Source: Anarhynchus alexandrinus (Eukaryota > Chordata > Aves > Charadriiformes > Charadriidae). From it: a DNA stretch of 64,000 nt. Shown piece after piece: positions 1 through 12,118 of this stretch. Within the stretch, counting starts at the first letter, position 1; each line of letters starts with the position of its first letter. Under the pieces are notes generated by a model. The model worked only from the letters and a program-made list of their open reading frames with translations, did no database searches and was not told the origin of the DNA. A program made the position numbers and the translations under genes. The stretch spans positions 3,499,981 to 3,563,980 of the forward strand of contig VUYV01000061.1 of NCBI GenBank assembly GCA_008711295.1, read 5' to 3'.

Positions 1-2171
1 TCTTAGAAATCCACTGTCTTGGCAAATTCAAAGCTGTAACAAACAATTTGTGTGATAGCACGGTACTATAAGAGCTCTTAAAGGGGGTTGAACAGTAAAA
101 CTGTACCTGAAATGTAGTTGAGAGACGAGAAGCAGCAGTTTTCATAACTTGACTTGTTGGGGTCAAAGAGGGAAGAAAGTCACCGAGGTACATGGGGAAA
201 AAGATGGAAGGTTTGCTATTTTCAGAATTTCTTCTCTTTTCTTTCCGATTTCTTTGGCATCCAGGCAGTATCCTGACAAGTGGAGGCTCGGAATATTGCT
301 GAAATGACCAACTTTCAGCTTCTTTTTCTGGTCATAGATAGGACCTGCACTCTAACAATACTTTCAAATACTCATGGCATCAAATCGTTTCAAGATTATT
401 TTTCTCTGACCCATTTAATTTTGCCTTTAGGATATGTCAGGTCTGTCTGCTAAAATGAGGCTACATTTCAGCAAGCATTATATACAGCAAGATGAAGAAA
501 AAATACCCCTAAAGCCTGTATCATTTCACATTGTTTTGCAGGTTTGATACAGAGGCAAAATATTAATAACCTTAGTATTGATTAAGCTGCTATGATGACC
601 ATTGTTATCTTCAGATTCTTAACTTTGCTAACTGATATTGAGCATTTCTTATTGCTAATACTGGGAAACTTTTAAGGCTACTTTGAAGGAGAATGAGAAT
701 CAGTCGTAGATTTTCTGTGTAGCGACAAAAGAAAACCCTTTCTGAAAACCAGACCTAGCGCTTGAATTCTGAGTTGCAAGTCTGTTGGCACAATACTTTC
801 TTTGCTCTTCCTTTTACAAATCCATTTTGAAATCGCACTAAAAATCTAAACATCAGAATTCTTCATGTACTGAGTAAATATAAGCAAAACAATTGAAAGC
901 AGCTGCATCTGAGAGGGAGGGTGCAGGCTGTGAGTGGGTAAGTCTGATAGCTAAAGAAAGACTATCTTGGTAATCGGAGGATTGTTTCTGATGGTGGCCC
1001 CTTTCAGCAGTCACACGTGCGTACCCATAGGCTCTGTGTAGCATCCCAAACACAACGGACCCATCTTTACGGTTGTGACAGTAAGGAGTCTGATTTGCAA
1101 TGGCAGTCGCAAATGATGCAGAATTTTCTAAAGGGCAAAGTGTCAACCCTGCTCCTACTAGAGCCAGTGAGACTTCACCAGAGAAGTATTTTTGGAAACC
1201 CCACCTGTATCTTACTGTCAATGTGAGATGCACGTTTTGGAGTCTATTTTTCATGCTGTTATAGACCTCTTGAGAGTGCAGGAAGAAAACAGTACCCACA
1301 AGAAAAGAAAGCCTACAAAAATCAGTCTTGAAATAACAGCAGACTAAAAACCAACTTGGAAAACCCACTGCATAATGAGAAAAGAAGTAATGCAGAGGTG
1401 ATTTAGAATAAAAGTTGAATATTAAAAGAGAAACAATGTTACAATGACCTTCACTGTATAGTTCTTTGAGGCATGTCACCACGGCCATTGGTTAGGTTTT
1501 GGCAGCAGCACAATCACTTTGATCTCAGTTAATCAAGGCAAAGAAGCGCTTTCTTCCCCTTAATTGAACAGTTTCCTCCCATGGGCACAACATAAGTCAG
1601 TAAATTTGCGGTCATATCAGTGGGATAACTTTGCTTAATAAAAACTAACAAAAGCTTCCAGAAAAATGCCAGACAGTTCAGCACCTGATTGTCCCTGCTG
1701 CAGAGGTTACAGGTTACTGAGGCCAGGTGAAGGTATTTTGACTCTTTAGGCAAGGATCCCAGAAAGATACAAGAAGATAAATGCCACCAAAAAGTGCAAG
1801 TACCAGAAATGGATCAGTGCTTAGCACAAATTTCTGCACGAGTCCATTAATCACATCAAGGGACACTTCCATCCTTAATGGCATTATAATGAGGAAAAAC
1901 TTAGTATTTAACTAACTTCAGCAATTGATAATACTTGTGGAGAATTTTAATGTATTACTAATGCAATACAAATTGCTGGAAATAGACGTACAGGAATCAA
2001 TTGAGATTTGATTATTTGGTTTCTATTTTTGGTAGCAACAAGGTTTTCAGCTGTGATAGTAATAAAACCAGACATCAATACGTTCTCCAAGACACATTAA
2101 AACAAGTATTTCACTAACATCCCTTAACTTGCTGCTGCAAGCTTTACTGGGTGATGGAAAAATCATGAATT
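1..2171. other. Unassigned AT-rich sequence
   Basis: No recognisable gene, RNA or repeat family is visible. The only notable item is an open minus-strand frame of 211 codons at 853-1488, in a stretch that is less AT-rich than its surroundings. Its translation is rich in Cys, Phe, Ser and His, shows no domain I recognise, and no splice or promoter context supports it, so it is not annotated as a gene here. Confidence 0.6.
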
Positions 2172-2687
2172 TACTGCATCCAGGTCTGGGGCCCCCAGCA
2201 CAAGAAGGACATGGTCCTGTTGGAAAGGGTCCAGAGGAAGGCCACAAAGATGATCACAGGGATGGAGCACCTCTCCTATGAAGTCAGGCTGAGAGAGTTG
2301 GGGTTGTTCAGCCTAGAGAAGAGAAGGCTCCAGGGACACCTTATTGCGGTCTTCCAGCACCTAAAGGGGGCCTACAGGAAAGATCAGGAAGGACACTTTA
2401 TCAGGGATTGTAGCAATAGGACAAGAGGTAACATTCTTAAACTGAAAGAGGGTGGATTTAGATTAGATAACAGGAAGAAATTTTTTACTGTGAGGGCGGT
2501 GAGACACTGGAAGAGGTTTCCCAGAGAAGTTGTGGATGCCCCATGCCTGGAAGTGTTTAAAGCCAGATTGGATGGGGCTTTGAATAACCTGGCCTAGTGG
2601 GAGGTGTCCCTGTCCATGTCGGGGGGGGTTGGAACTGGATGATCTTTAAGGTCCCTTGCAACCTAAACCATTCTATGATTCCATGAA
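2172..2687 (+). mobile_element. CR1 non-LTR retrotransposon, 5'-truncated 3' end
   Basis: This is the 3' end of a CR1 LINE. The element copies itself through reverse transcription primed at the target site and usually inserts as a 5'-truncated copy, as here. The frame open from 2172 to the TAG at 2595-2597 encodes the C-terminal part of ORF2, beyond the reverse transcriptase core. Family hallmarks seen are [41 protein letters not shown] and a late PREVVDAP block. After the stop comes a short 3' UTR of about 90 bases with the typical GATGATC...AAGGTCCCTTGCAACCTAA stretch, ending in ATTCTATGATTCCATGA, a slightly decayed octamer repeat. The 5' edge is set where similarity to the usual TACTGCATCCAG start fails. 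No poly(A) tail or target duplication is expected for CR1 and none is seen. It has no enzymatic core and must be inactive. Confidence 0.96.
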
Positions 2688-5600
2688 TTAACATTATATG
2701 GGTTTTGCTGCTTCAGTAATTTGAATGAAACCTCATGGTCCGAGCAGTGATCTCCGGCTTTTCCACTCTAATAGGATGCTGTGAGGAACACCACATGTTG
2801 CTTTTCCAGTCAGCTTATGACATGACATTGCTATGAAAAGCAGAAGCTACAAGCAACCTGAGAGGGTCTTGTGGACAAGGTACTGACTGTGAACCATAGC
2901 TTGGGAAACACAGACCTACACCCTGGCAATTGTATTTACGGGGTTTTGAACTGCTGCTCCAAATTAATCTGTGTCTTTGATAGGGTGAGTGTGTCTCATT
3001 ATTGGAAGGATAAAAAAGGAGGAAAGAGAGGAAGTTAAAAAAGGCTCTGACACTTCCTTTTCATTTATAAAGCTAGTTAAAGTACCTGCATATTTTTAAT
3101 TAAAAGTGATTTTGCTGAAAATTCTGGAAAATAAATTGGTTTAATTAATCTAGAAAATAGCTTGATTTGATTTTTACTATTTGACTTTTTCTGTAAAGAA
3201 TTAGTCATTGGCAAAAACTTAGTGCTGAATACTTTAGAGAAATACTATTTTAGGCCATGTACAGGGGGAGTGGTATAGCTTTCTCTGTCAGAGATTATCA
3301 CTGCAGTTTAATAAAAACATCTATAACTGTATCAAAGGAAGCTTCTCAGTCACCACATCAGGTGACAGGTTTTTATTTTTTTTGTTTTGGTAAGCAGTAC
3401 AATAATGTGACAGTTTTTCCAGCCTGGTGTATATCAACAGCAGTGAATATTTAATGCAAATAGACATCTTTATTCTGCATCAGAGCTGAATGTGTTTGTA
3501 AAACTAGCCTCATTATGCTTATCCTCCTCTTATTCCCAGTCCTTACCTTCCACCGCCATTAACAGGCAGCAAAAATTAAAGCTGTCATCCTTTCCTTCGA
3601 ACTAGTGCATAGCCAAGTAATGATTTTGCATATAATGGTGTTGGCCATCAAATTAGACTGAGATTAGATAGGATGTAATTGCTCAATTCAGCCATGAGCT
3701 ATTACTGAAAACCTTAAGTTGACTTAAACAAAAACCAGGAGGGAAGTGTCATCATTGCCCATTATGATCAAAGAAGCAAATGTTTGATAGCTATCTGTTT
3801 TTTCTTGAATACTCACAACCTTCTTGATATGGAAAAACAGGTAGCCGACAGATGTAAAAGGTGACATCTTGGGAAAAAAGCTGCTTAGAACTCTTTCTTC
3901 AATGTGCCTCTTTATAACTCAAAGCATCAAATTAATGATTATTTCCTGATACATTATGTTTTATGCCCCCGATTAAATATCTATTACACTTATACTTGTA
4001 AGTTTTTAAGGTCCTAGATATCTTGCAAGTATTATATGAAATTGCTCAGTGTGACAAAACACTTAAATTACAATTCTCAAATAATATCAAAACATCCTCA
4101 TGAACCCTAAAGTATTTCTAGTCCAAGAAATGAGTATGTTATATCTCATTAACAAACCAAATGCCTTCCTGTATTTTAAAGTAAGATAATTCTGGTGTTT
4201 GGGTTTTTTTTCATTTTGCCTGCCCACATTTTTCCAACAGCTGGGCATCTATGGGTATGTATATAGATACTCCATTATTTTATAGTATTTAGAACAAAGA
4301 CAAAATGATTATGGCAAGACTACATAATACAGTTGCCTGTGATCATAGAGGACTGAATTAAGGAGATCTCTCAGTTAGCTTGTATTTTGATGTTCTGATG
4401 TTTGCTACAGCTTAACTAATATGAATCCTGCATATGAAGGCTACATCTGAAGCGCTGGTTAGAGCACATCAAGTCTTTCATCAGGGATACATGACTGGAC
4501 CCTTTCTGCAGGGGAAGAAGTGTGTATGGAGGAAGGCTGTATGGCTACTTCTCACTCTAAGATTGCGCATAGAAACAGCTGGGATATACACAATAGGTAC
4601 GGAAATGAGACGTATTATTGGCAGCAGGGACCAGACACAGACTAGATATAGCTTTCTATGCTGCTCTCTTGATTTGTCATAAAATTGATACATATGGAAT
4701 AAAGAGCTACTAGGACAACCTTGGAGGCGTAGAAGTTGAAAATAAACAGAAAAACTTCATGCAAATTAAGTTTAAAAAAACTTCAATAAAGGCAACTCAG
4801 AAAATGTGAAGGGTGAGATTTTAAGAAAATGGTGCTGTCATAGATCCCAACAACTTCACGAAGAAAGTGTCAGATGTAAACCGTCATTAAAGATAAGATA
4901 GCTACAAGTTTTAAAAGATTAGTTGCTTGAATGAAAAATCATTTCTTTATATCTATTTAATTAATAAAATACATATAATTTACTTTAAAGACGATTAAAT
5001 TTTTAAAATTTTCTTTTGCTGGAAGCAATTATGAAACTGATCTTTTTAAAGTGAGTAGAGGTTTTAAAACATATTGAGGACTCAGAAATAGTGGGTACTT
5101 TAAAGTCTTTGAAAATCAGAATCCTTAAAGCCCTCAAACTGAGTGCACTATCAGTCATGTTATAAAGTTGCTTCCACCGGAAGTCTGACCAGTACCTCCT
5201 TCAAGCAGAATGGTCCTTTGCTGTCAGTGGAAAGATTTCCTTCAACCCACAAACCTTTGTGAAATGTTGCTTTCAACATGAAAATAGTGTTTATATCCTT
5301 TCTGTCGTTTTTTAGCATTAGAGCTTGGTGATGGGGTTATCTTCTAACACATCACAGAGGGTTGTTCTACAGCTGAGATTCATTTCATCGAAGGTGGCAT
5401 GAGGCATACATGAAGGAGGGCAGAATGAAAAGGATTGTGCTCTGCCTCCCCGTGATGTAGATAAATGTCAGCTTGTTGTGTCTTTAGTGTTGTTGAGCCA
5501 GAACATTTCTCAACTGTCAAAATCACACGAAAATAAAATGGATTCACAACTGGCATAACACTATGTATGACATACAAACTAAGATTTTCACAGTGTGCCA

Positions 5601-8008
5601 TCAATTTTAAGGTCTGTCTTTCTCAGTTAGCCTCGCACAGGGGAGGCTTTTTTGAATGAGAAATCGCGAGCAGTTGTGGGATTGGTCACACACTACACGT
5701 GCTACGGAGAGAAAAATACTATTGTTCGTGTTACTGTTTGCAGTATTATTTTTAATCATGTGCAGAACTTTAAATTCCCAGAGTAGGGTCCAGAAACATA
5801 TATCCTCCATCAGTTTTCAAATCTGAAGTTTTATAGGCTTCATATTTACTTGTTAAATGTAAACTTCCCCTTACCTTTAAAAGAGTGAAGTGTGTTTACT
5901 GTTCAACTTGTTCTCACAAAAAATACATGACATTTATTCTGGCAGCTTGTATACCTGGCTTGTCTGAATAATTCTTCACAAAGAAGAATGCATGGCAAGT
6001 TTGCAAATAGAATAATTATTTAAGAATAAATATTTTCTTCAGTCTGTTAAGCAATTTTTACAATGGAAACATGAAACTAAATCTTATTTTTGAAAGCTTG
6101 GATTGTAGAAAAACCTTGAAAATCTCCAGTGGAAATAGCAAAATACTTTTTCCTAGGCTAACAAACATTTTGCTTGAAGGGGATACACACTACATTAATA
6201 GAAGCTGTCATAATAAATGAGAAATATTCCTGTGTGCAGTTTATCACAGGACACACTTTTCCAGTAGGAGATGTTTCAGGAGATGGAATTTTGAAGAGGT
6301 TCCTGAACACCAAATCCTGAAGCTTGAAATTCCCCTGTGTTGCAGAACCCAGAAAGGATGAATTTTATGGTAAGATAACAAGCTGAGAAACATGCGCCTA
6401 TTTTATGTATGCTCGATTTAAACTATGAATTTTCATAAGGAAACATCAATATTAATCAGCAGGTTTAAGTCTTCTGTATTTACATGCAATAAAATACATT
6501 CTTGTCTATAAAGGGCTAAAATTAGCATTGCTTGTTTTCCCAGAAGATAGTCCCATCTGAAAAATTTAGCCCATGGTATGTAATATTTTTTTTTTGTGCA
6601 CCTTTTAATTGATAATTAATTATACGTGAAAACTCTTTCTTTTGAAAGGAATGCAGAGTGGCATCCCCAGGCACATTGTGCTATGAGTCAGTGTGGCAGG
6701 GCAGGTTTTTCAATGGTCTCGTGTTCGGCAGTTCATAACCAAGCGGTGCCGAGTTGCAGGCGATTCCAATCCCCATCTCTGCTTTTGCCATATGTTTGCA
6801 TTTATCTCCAAGGGTATATCCATCAAAGACGCTGACAAGCAGCACTAATCAGTGGATATCAGAAAGGACTTGGTTACAGTTCTGGTATGAAGCTTAGAGT
6901 AGCTGTGTCATGGGAGGCACGGGAGATGCTTGTAGTTAGTGTTTAGAGCTGAATCCAGGGAGGAAGAATATGAGATGTGCACTAGCTGTCTTTTGGGGCA
7001 CTGAGATTACTGTCTGTGCCAGTAAATGGGAGTCAGTTCCAGGTGTCTCTTCATTACTGCAATTTCTAGACTGCAGAAAAATACATCAAGGTAGAGCAAA
7101 TGATGTAGTGATAGGGAGCACCTGATCATTATTCCTCGACACAACAGGAAGCCAGCAAGGTGACATTCAGACCTAATGACTTGTGCAGACTCCATAGCAC
7201 TGTGGAATGCTAGCAGCTTCAAGTTCCATTTTTCCAGATAGAATCTGTAATAACCAAAGAGAGATATAAATATTATTTGAAATAGATTTTTTTACATCTT
7301 CTTCCTACAAATCTACAGTGTTTTTTAAAGACAATCATAATAAAAACTTATCTACTTGTGCTTCTGCTGACTTCCATCCTTACAATTGACAGCCCCTAAG
7401 TGAACTAAAAGCATGCTTCTGTGCTGGGAATTTATTACAGACCTGTCCTTTCGGTCTTTTTAAAAACAAAAATCTGAACTTGGAATGCGCTCCTTTGTGT
7501 AAGATAAGAGGTTTTATTTGGTTTGCAACACATAATGGAGGCTGTGTCTGGTTTTTCATGGTATCAATATTGTATATACTGCTGTCTCTCCATGACTGGT
7601 TTAATTTTTGATTTATGCATTTTAAATATTACTTTGTAAAAGGTAGAGTAAGAGGAAGTTTATTTTTAAAAGCAGAATTTTAAATAGGTTTTTTTGTAAA
7701 CATGATAACTTCTCTGCTTCATTTGCATGACTTGTGATAAGAAACATATAATTACATTTGGCTTGTTATGTTTGGGACCTTTATCTCTTCGAAGTCCCAT
7801 TTCAAGATAACAGAACAATTAGGGGCATGAATAATAAAAGACGTGCATATCCATGCATGATTTTTATTTGCTTTAGCATAATATATATTTATTTCTTTTT
7901 CCATTTTCTTTTTGTTTTGATTTTGAAATCTCATGCTTTCATCATAGCCTGTAATACAAAAACTCCATAAAACTGGATGATCAGAGATTATTCTCTATGA
8001 CGTTCTTT
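2688..8008. other. Unassigned AT-rich sequence between two CR1 copies
   Basis: No gene or repeat family is recognised in this 5.3-kb stretch. All open frames are short (below about 85 codons), occur on both strands and resemble nothing known. AT-rich patches occur around 3060-3180 and 4920-5010. Degenerate ancient repeats could be present but cannot be assigned by eye. Confidence 0.6.
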
Positions 8009-8540
8009 CACCTGGAGTACTGCATCCAGCTCTGGTGTCCTCAACATAAGAAGGACATGGACCTGCTGGAGCGTGTCCAGAGGAGAGCCACGAGGATGAT
8101 GAGGGGGCTGGAGCACTTCTCCTATGAGGAGAGGCTGAAAGAGTTGGGGCTGTTCAGCCTGGAGAAGAGAAGGCTGCGGGGAGATCTTATTGCGGCCTTC
8201 CAGTACCTAAAGGGGGCCTACAGGAGAGCTGGGGAAGGACTTTTTACTAGGGCATGTAGTGATAGGATGAGGGGGAATGGCTTCAAACTGGAAGAGGGCA
8301 GGTTTAGATTGAACATTAGGAAGAAGTTTTTCACTTTAAGGGTGGTAAGGCACTGGAACAGGTTGCCCAGAGAAGTTGTTGAGGCCCCATCCGTGGAGGT
8401 GTTCAAGGCCATGCTAGACGTGGCCTTGGGCAACCTGGTCTAGTGGGAGGTGTCCCTGTCTATGGCAGGGGGGGTGGAATTCAATGATCTTCAAGGTCCT
8501 TTCCAACCTAAACCATTCTATGTTTTTATGATTCTATGAA
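8009..8540 (+). mobile_element. CR1 non-LTR retrotransposon, 5'-truncated, ORF2 tail intact
   Basis: This is a CR1 3' end of the same general type as the copy near 2.2 kb but better preserved. From CACCTGGAGTACTGCATCCAG the frame stays open to the TAG at 8441-8443 and gives the full C-terminal ORF2 tail: [29 protein letters not shown], a [19 protein letters not shown] block, [47 protein letters not shown] and a terminal LDVALGNLV. The 3' UTR contains TGGAATTCAATGATCTTCAAGGTCCTTTCCAACCTAAACC split by minor changes and ends in TTTTTATGATTCTATGA. The absence of frameshifts or premature stops over about 430 bases suggests a comparatively young insertion. The reverse transcriptase and endonuclease domains are missing through 5' truncation, so the copy cannot move by itself. 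Confidence 0.97.
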
Positions 8541-11500
8541 AGGAGTTTTCCACTATGTCACTAAAAACCAACTGTATTTTCCTATAAGATCCATCAAAGT
8601 TCTGAGTTTGCATATGAGGAAATAGGGCCAGAATGAAAGCTGAGGAGCTTCTGCCCCATCACTGTCTGTATGAGACCTTGGCTGCGGTGTCATGACTCGC
8701 AGGACTTCTGCTCATAGGTAGTCCCATAAACAGCTCTCCCCCTGGACAGACTCCACAGCTATGCACACATACTTGCAAAACAACAACAACTCAGTCTAGT
8801 TTGTCTTTAGCACAGTTGTCCTTTTACTTCATACTTCTTTTCTTATATGATAGATTTTAATGACATTTTCATTCAGGGCCAAGTTGAAAAAGGTGGCAGG
8901 CCTTTCCCCCAGAATTTTCTTGTCTCACTCATAATTTATGTCTTTTTACTCAAGTGCACTCCACAGCTAGCACTGAATGGATGTTTTCCTTTGGGACATC
9001 GTCCTTCATCTCCTTAACATATGAAGTATTTACATGTTTTATACAACACAAGCATATAATGGATTTTTTTTCTGTCATAATTATTTTCTGGACATGCTGT
9101 TTGCCAATGAAAATATTCACAGCTGGTTTGGAAGGGTGTTAACATTTTCCTAGCCAGTATCTCAGAAAAAAAGGCAGAAAGAGAAAAATAATTAAGTGGA
9201 TGTGGTGGTTTTGGTTTTTTTTTTACAGTATGGATAATTATTGATGTCAGTCTTGGTGTGGCTGAAAAGTTTGGTTCTATTTATGTGGAGAGTCTGCTGC
9301 ATATGTTGACTATTTTGAAGAACTTAGCGTAGCTGTGGCAAAACCGGTGAATGATGGAACCAACAGATGTCCTGTTTGATATCAGATAAAGCTAAAAAAT
9401 AAATACTAGACCACTTATAGCATGTTGGAATACTAGAGAAACAAGCCAGCCTGAGACTCAATATCTTTCCACTGTAACCCTTCTTACATCATTACTAGAA
9501 TGCCTTAGATTTAGGATCTGATTTAGTATCTGTTAAAGTAAATGGCTATCCTTTCACTGAATTGAGTCAGCTGATACAAACCCATGGACACAGGTAGAAA
9601 GAAAAATAAAACTAACTGAAAAAGAATGGGCATACTGTAATGCTTAATTAGAGAAAAAAAAAGATCACTAAAAAAAGACCTGGAAGTAAAACATGGAAAA
9701 CCTGTAGGTGTCAAGACAGAGTGCTGTAACCCATCTGTGTGGACACTGGGATGGGAGGAAAGATATGATTGAGGGTTCGTTACAGTCAATAAACAAGTTG
9801 TGCACCTGTGATTTGTGCCTGAACAATGATTTCTCGTATGTAGCAATTGCAGACAACAATTTCTTTGATTTCACAGTGTAGACACTGTGATTACACAGTG
9901 ATTATGCAAAAATATCAGTAATGTGTTTTAAAGAATTTCTGTATTCACATCTTTTTTTCTTTGTTTTAAACTTAGGAGTTCTAAAAGAAAAGTGGGTTTG
10001 GAATAAGCAAACAGGATATTTTCAGTTTGAAAATGTTGAACTGAATATTTTAAGTATCTAGGAGTTCTAGAAATATATTTGATAAAACAGCTGCACATCA
10101 ACTGGCCTTTTTTTTGTAAAGATTTTTAGTACCGATAAGTCAGAATTTTCTAGCAGAAAATTCTTATTGAATTTTTAAAGCCCTATTAAAAATAATAAAA
10201 AAATCTGGATCTGCTGTTTTAAGTAAATCACCAAGATGACAGGCTTTACATCGAAAGTCTTTATTCTGGGCTTCCTTATTTTAATGGGAATATGAAAATT
10301 ATTCCTATAAAATATTCCCCTAGAAAAAACACTCAATACAGTAGTCACTGAGGCAAGGTAAATTTGTGACTACCAAGTTCAACGTAGCTATGGCTATAGT
10401 GCCACCAGTCTGGCAGCTGGCTATTTTGGCTATTTGGCTACTTTGTTGCACTTTCCTCGTGCATGTCTATGGTACTCAGATCCGGTACGAAGTGTGAAAC
10501 CGATACTCTATGCTGAGTAAACATTGCAAGAGTTCCTAAAATTTGATCTCTGGACTGAATGTTGAGACTTGTCTGCAGGCTTGGAGGTGAAGATTTTTAC
10601 CGTGGTTTAGAAGAAAAGCACAGTTGCTCTTGCAAACTTGTGCAAGCGCTCTGGCACAGCCTCGTGAGTTGGTTCTGCTTTGGGCCGTTACATGATCTCT
10701 CTTCTACACAGATGCTATTTTTGCAAAATTTGTGATAACGTCTGACAGGGCGACAGGCAAACAGAAAGTGATGTATCCACCCTGTCTGGTTGCATGAATC
10801 TATCTTTCTTACAAAAGAAATGGGGAGAACAAGCAGATTTGGATCCTGAAACTGCTAGCTGTAGGATTTTTGTTATCTGGCTAATGGGATGTTGCTCCAA
10901 TCTACAGTCTACCTGTTACCTCAAATTGATAGGTTGGAATATGTCACACCTGACAGAGTAATACATATGTAACATGTTAAAAATTATGCTTGAATGTGAT
11001 GAATATTGTCACATATTGAGTTTTTTAACTCTGACATCTATATGGAGAGATGGGTACAATTTCCCTCTCACTGAATTTCCTGACTACTTCTAACTTAAGT
11101 AGTAAACCTTTAGAGTGATGCAAACAGATTTAGTAATACAGCTTCCACTTAACACTAATAGGACTTTTACAGCTAATTTCCTGTGAATCAACTGGAAAAT
11201 ATGCCACTTAATATAATCTAAACATGTATTTATAGCTTAATTATTTTCTACCACTAGACAAAATGCAACATTATGTAGTTCCATAACTTATGTTAATATG
11301 ATATCCTGTAATAATATATAATATGCCCCTGTTGGAAAAAACATATTCAAATTATTTTGATTCTGAATCTATTAAACTAAGATAAATCTGACCATCTTAT
11401 GTGTATAGGTTGTAAAAAAAACCACAAACCCCAAATTGCAATGAAAACATATCAGTCAAGCTGGAGAATTTTATTTTGGAAACTGGGATGACAAACAAAA

Positions 11501-12049
11501 TGAGAAACACTTCTGAAACATTTACTAAATTTCAACCTACTGGAATCATATAGGACATAAACAACTGTAATTCTTGGTGTTAGTAGTAGAAGAGAACAGA
11601 CTTTGTATCTGAAACAGCAGAGGATCGCTGCTGTTTAGAAAAATCTACCCAACTGATGAAAATACTGTCCCTACTTTTCACAATGTTCAAAGTGTCTGTC
11701 CTGAGCGATCATTGCACAGAGTGTTTGAAAGCTGAAAAGTACAAAGTTTGACAGTTGCAGTAAAAAACAGAACAGTTAATTTTTTTTTTTTTTTTTAACT
11801 CTGTCTTCCCCAGGGTGTGTTTGATCAACCAAAGTCAATTTGAGAGGAAACTGCAAGCTTCCTTGACGTGACCTTCAAAGTAAAAAAGGTAAAATTAACC
11901 CGCTGAGAGTATGTAAGACTGTAAAGTCCTGTAAATGACTTAGGGGAAAAGCAGTATGCAACCATTCCCAGTTATTGTACAGTGGTCATACTTTATGTTA
12001 TATTGGCTTTCAGAAACTCCTCACACCAGAGAGGTGTGAGCCAGAGGGG
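8541..12049. other. Unassigned AT-rich sequence
   Basis: No gene is recognised. Frames reach 107 codons (9523-9846, minus) but carry no known motif. There is a T17 run at 11780-11796. The rest is unique-looking AT-rich sequence. Confidence 0.6.
11780..11796. repeat. Homopolymer T17
   Basis: A run of seventeen T residues. On the minus strand it would be an A17 tail, but the sequence on its left does not look like a retroposed gene or SINE that I recognise, so it is described only as a homopolymer. Confidence 0.9.
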
Positions 12050-12118
12050 TGGCCAGAGAGGCCATGCTTTCCAGGAGGTGGCTGGACATCTGCCTGCTGA
12101 TGGGAAACAGTAAATGCG
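12050..12118 (+). mobile_element. Fragment of an ERV-L-like LTR
   Basis: About 65 bases here (GGCCAGAGAGGCCATGCTTTCC onward through GGAGGTGG, ACATCTGCCTGCTGATGGG and AAACAGTAAATG, allowing single differences) are nearly identical to positions about 15388-15445 of the solo LTR 3.3 kb downstream. The match ends abruptly on both sides. It is therefore an internal scrap of the same LTR family, either a heavily deleted solo LTR or a recombination remnant. Immediately upstream, 12020-12040 forms a perfect 8-bp hairpin, and a different hairpin lies at the corresponding place in the downstream LTR. Confidence 0.78.
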
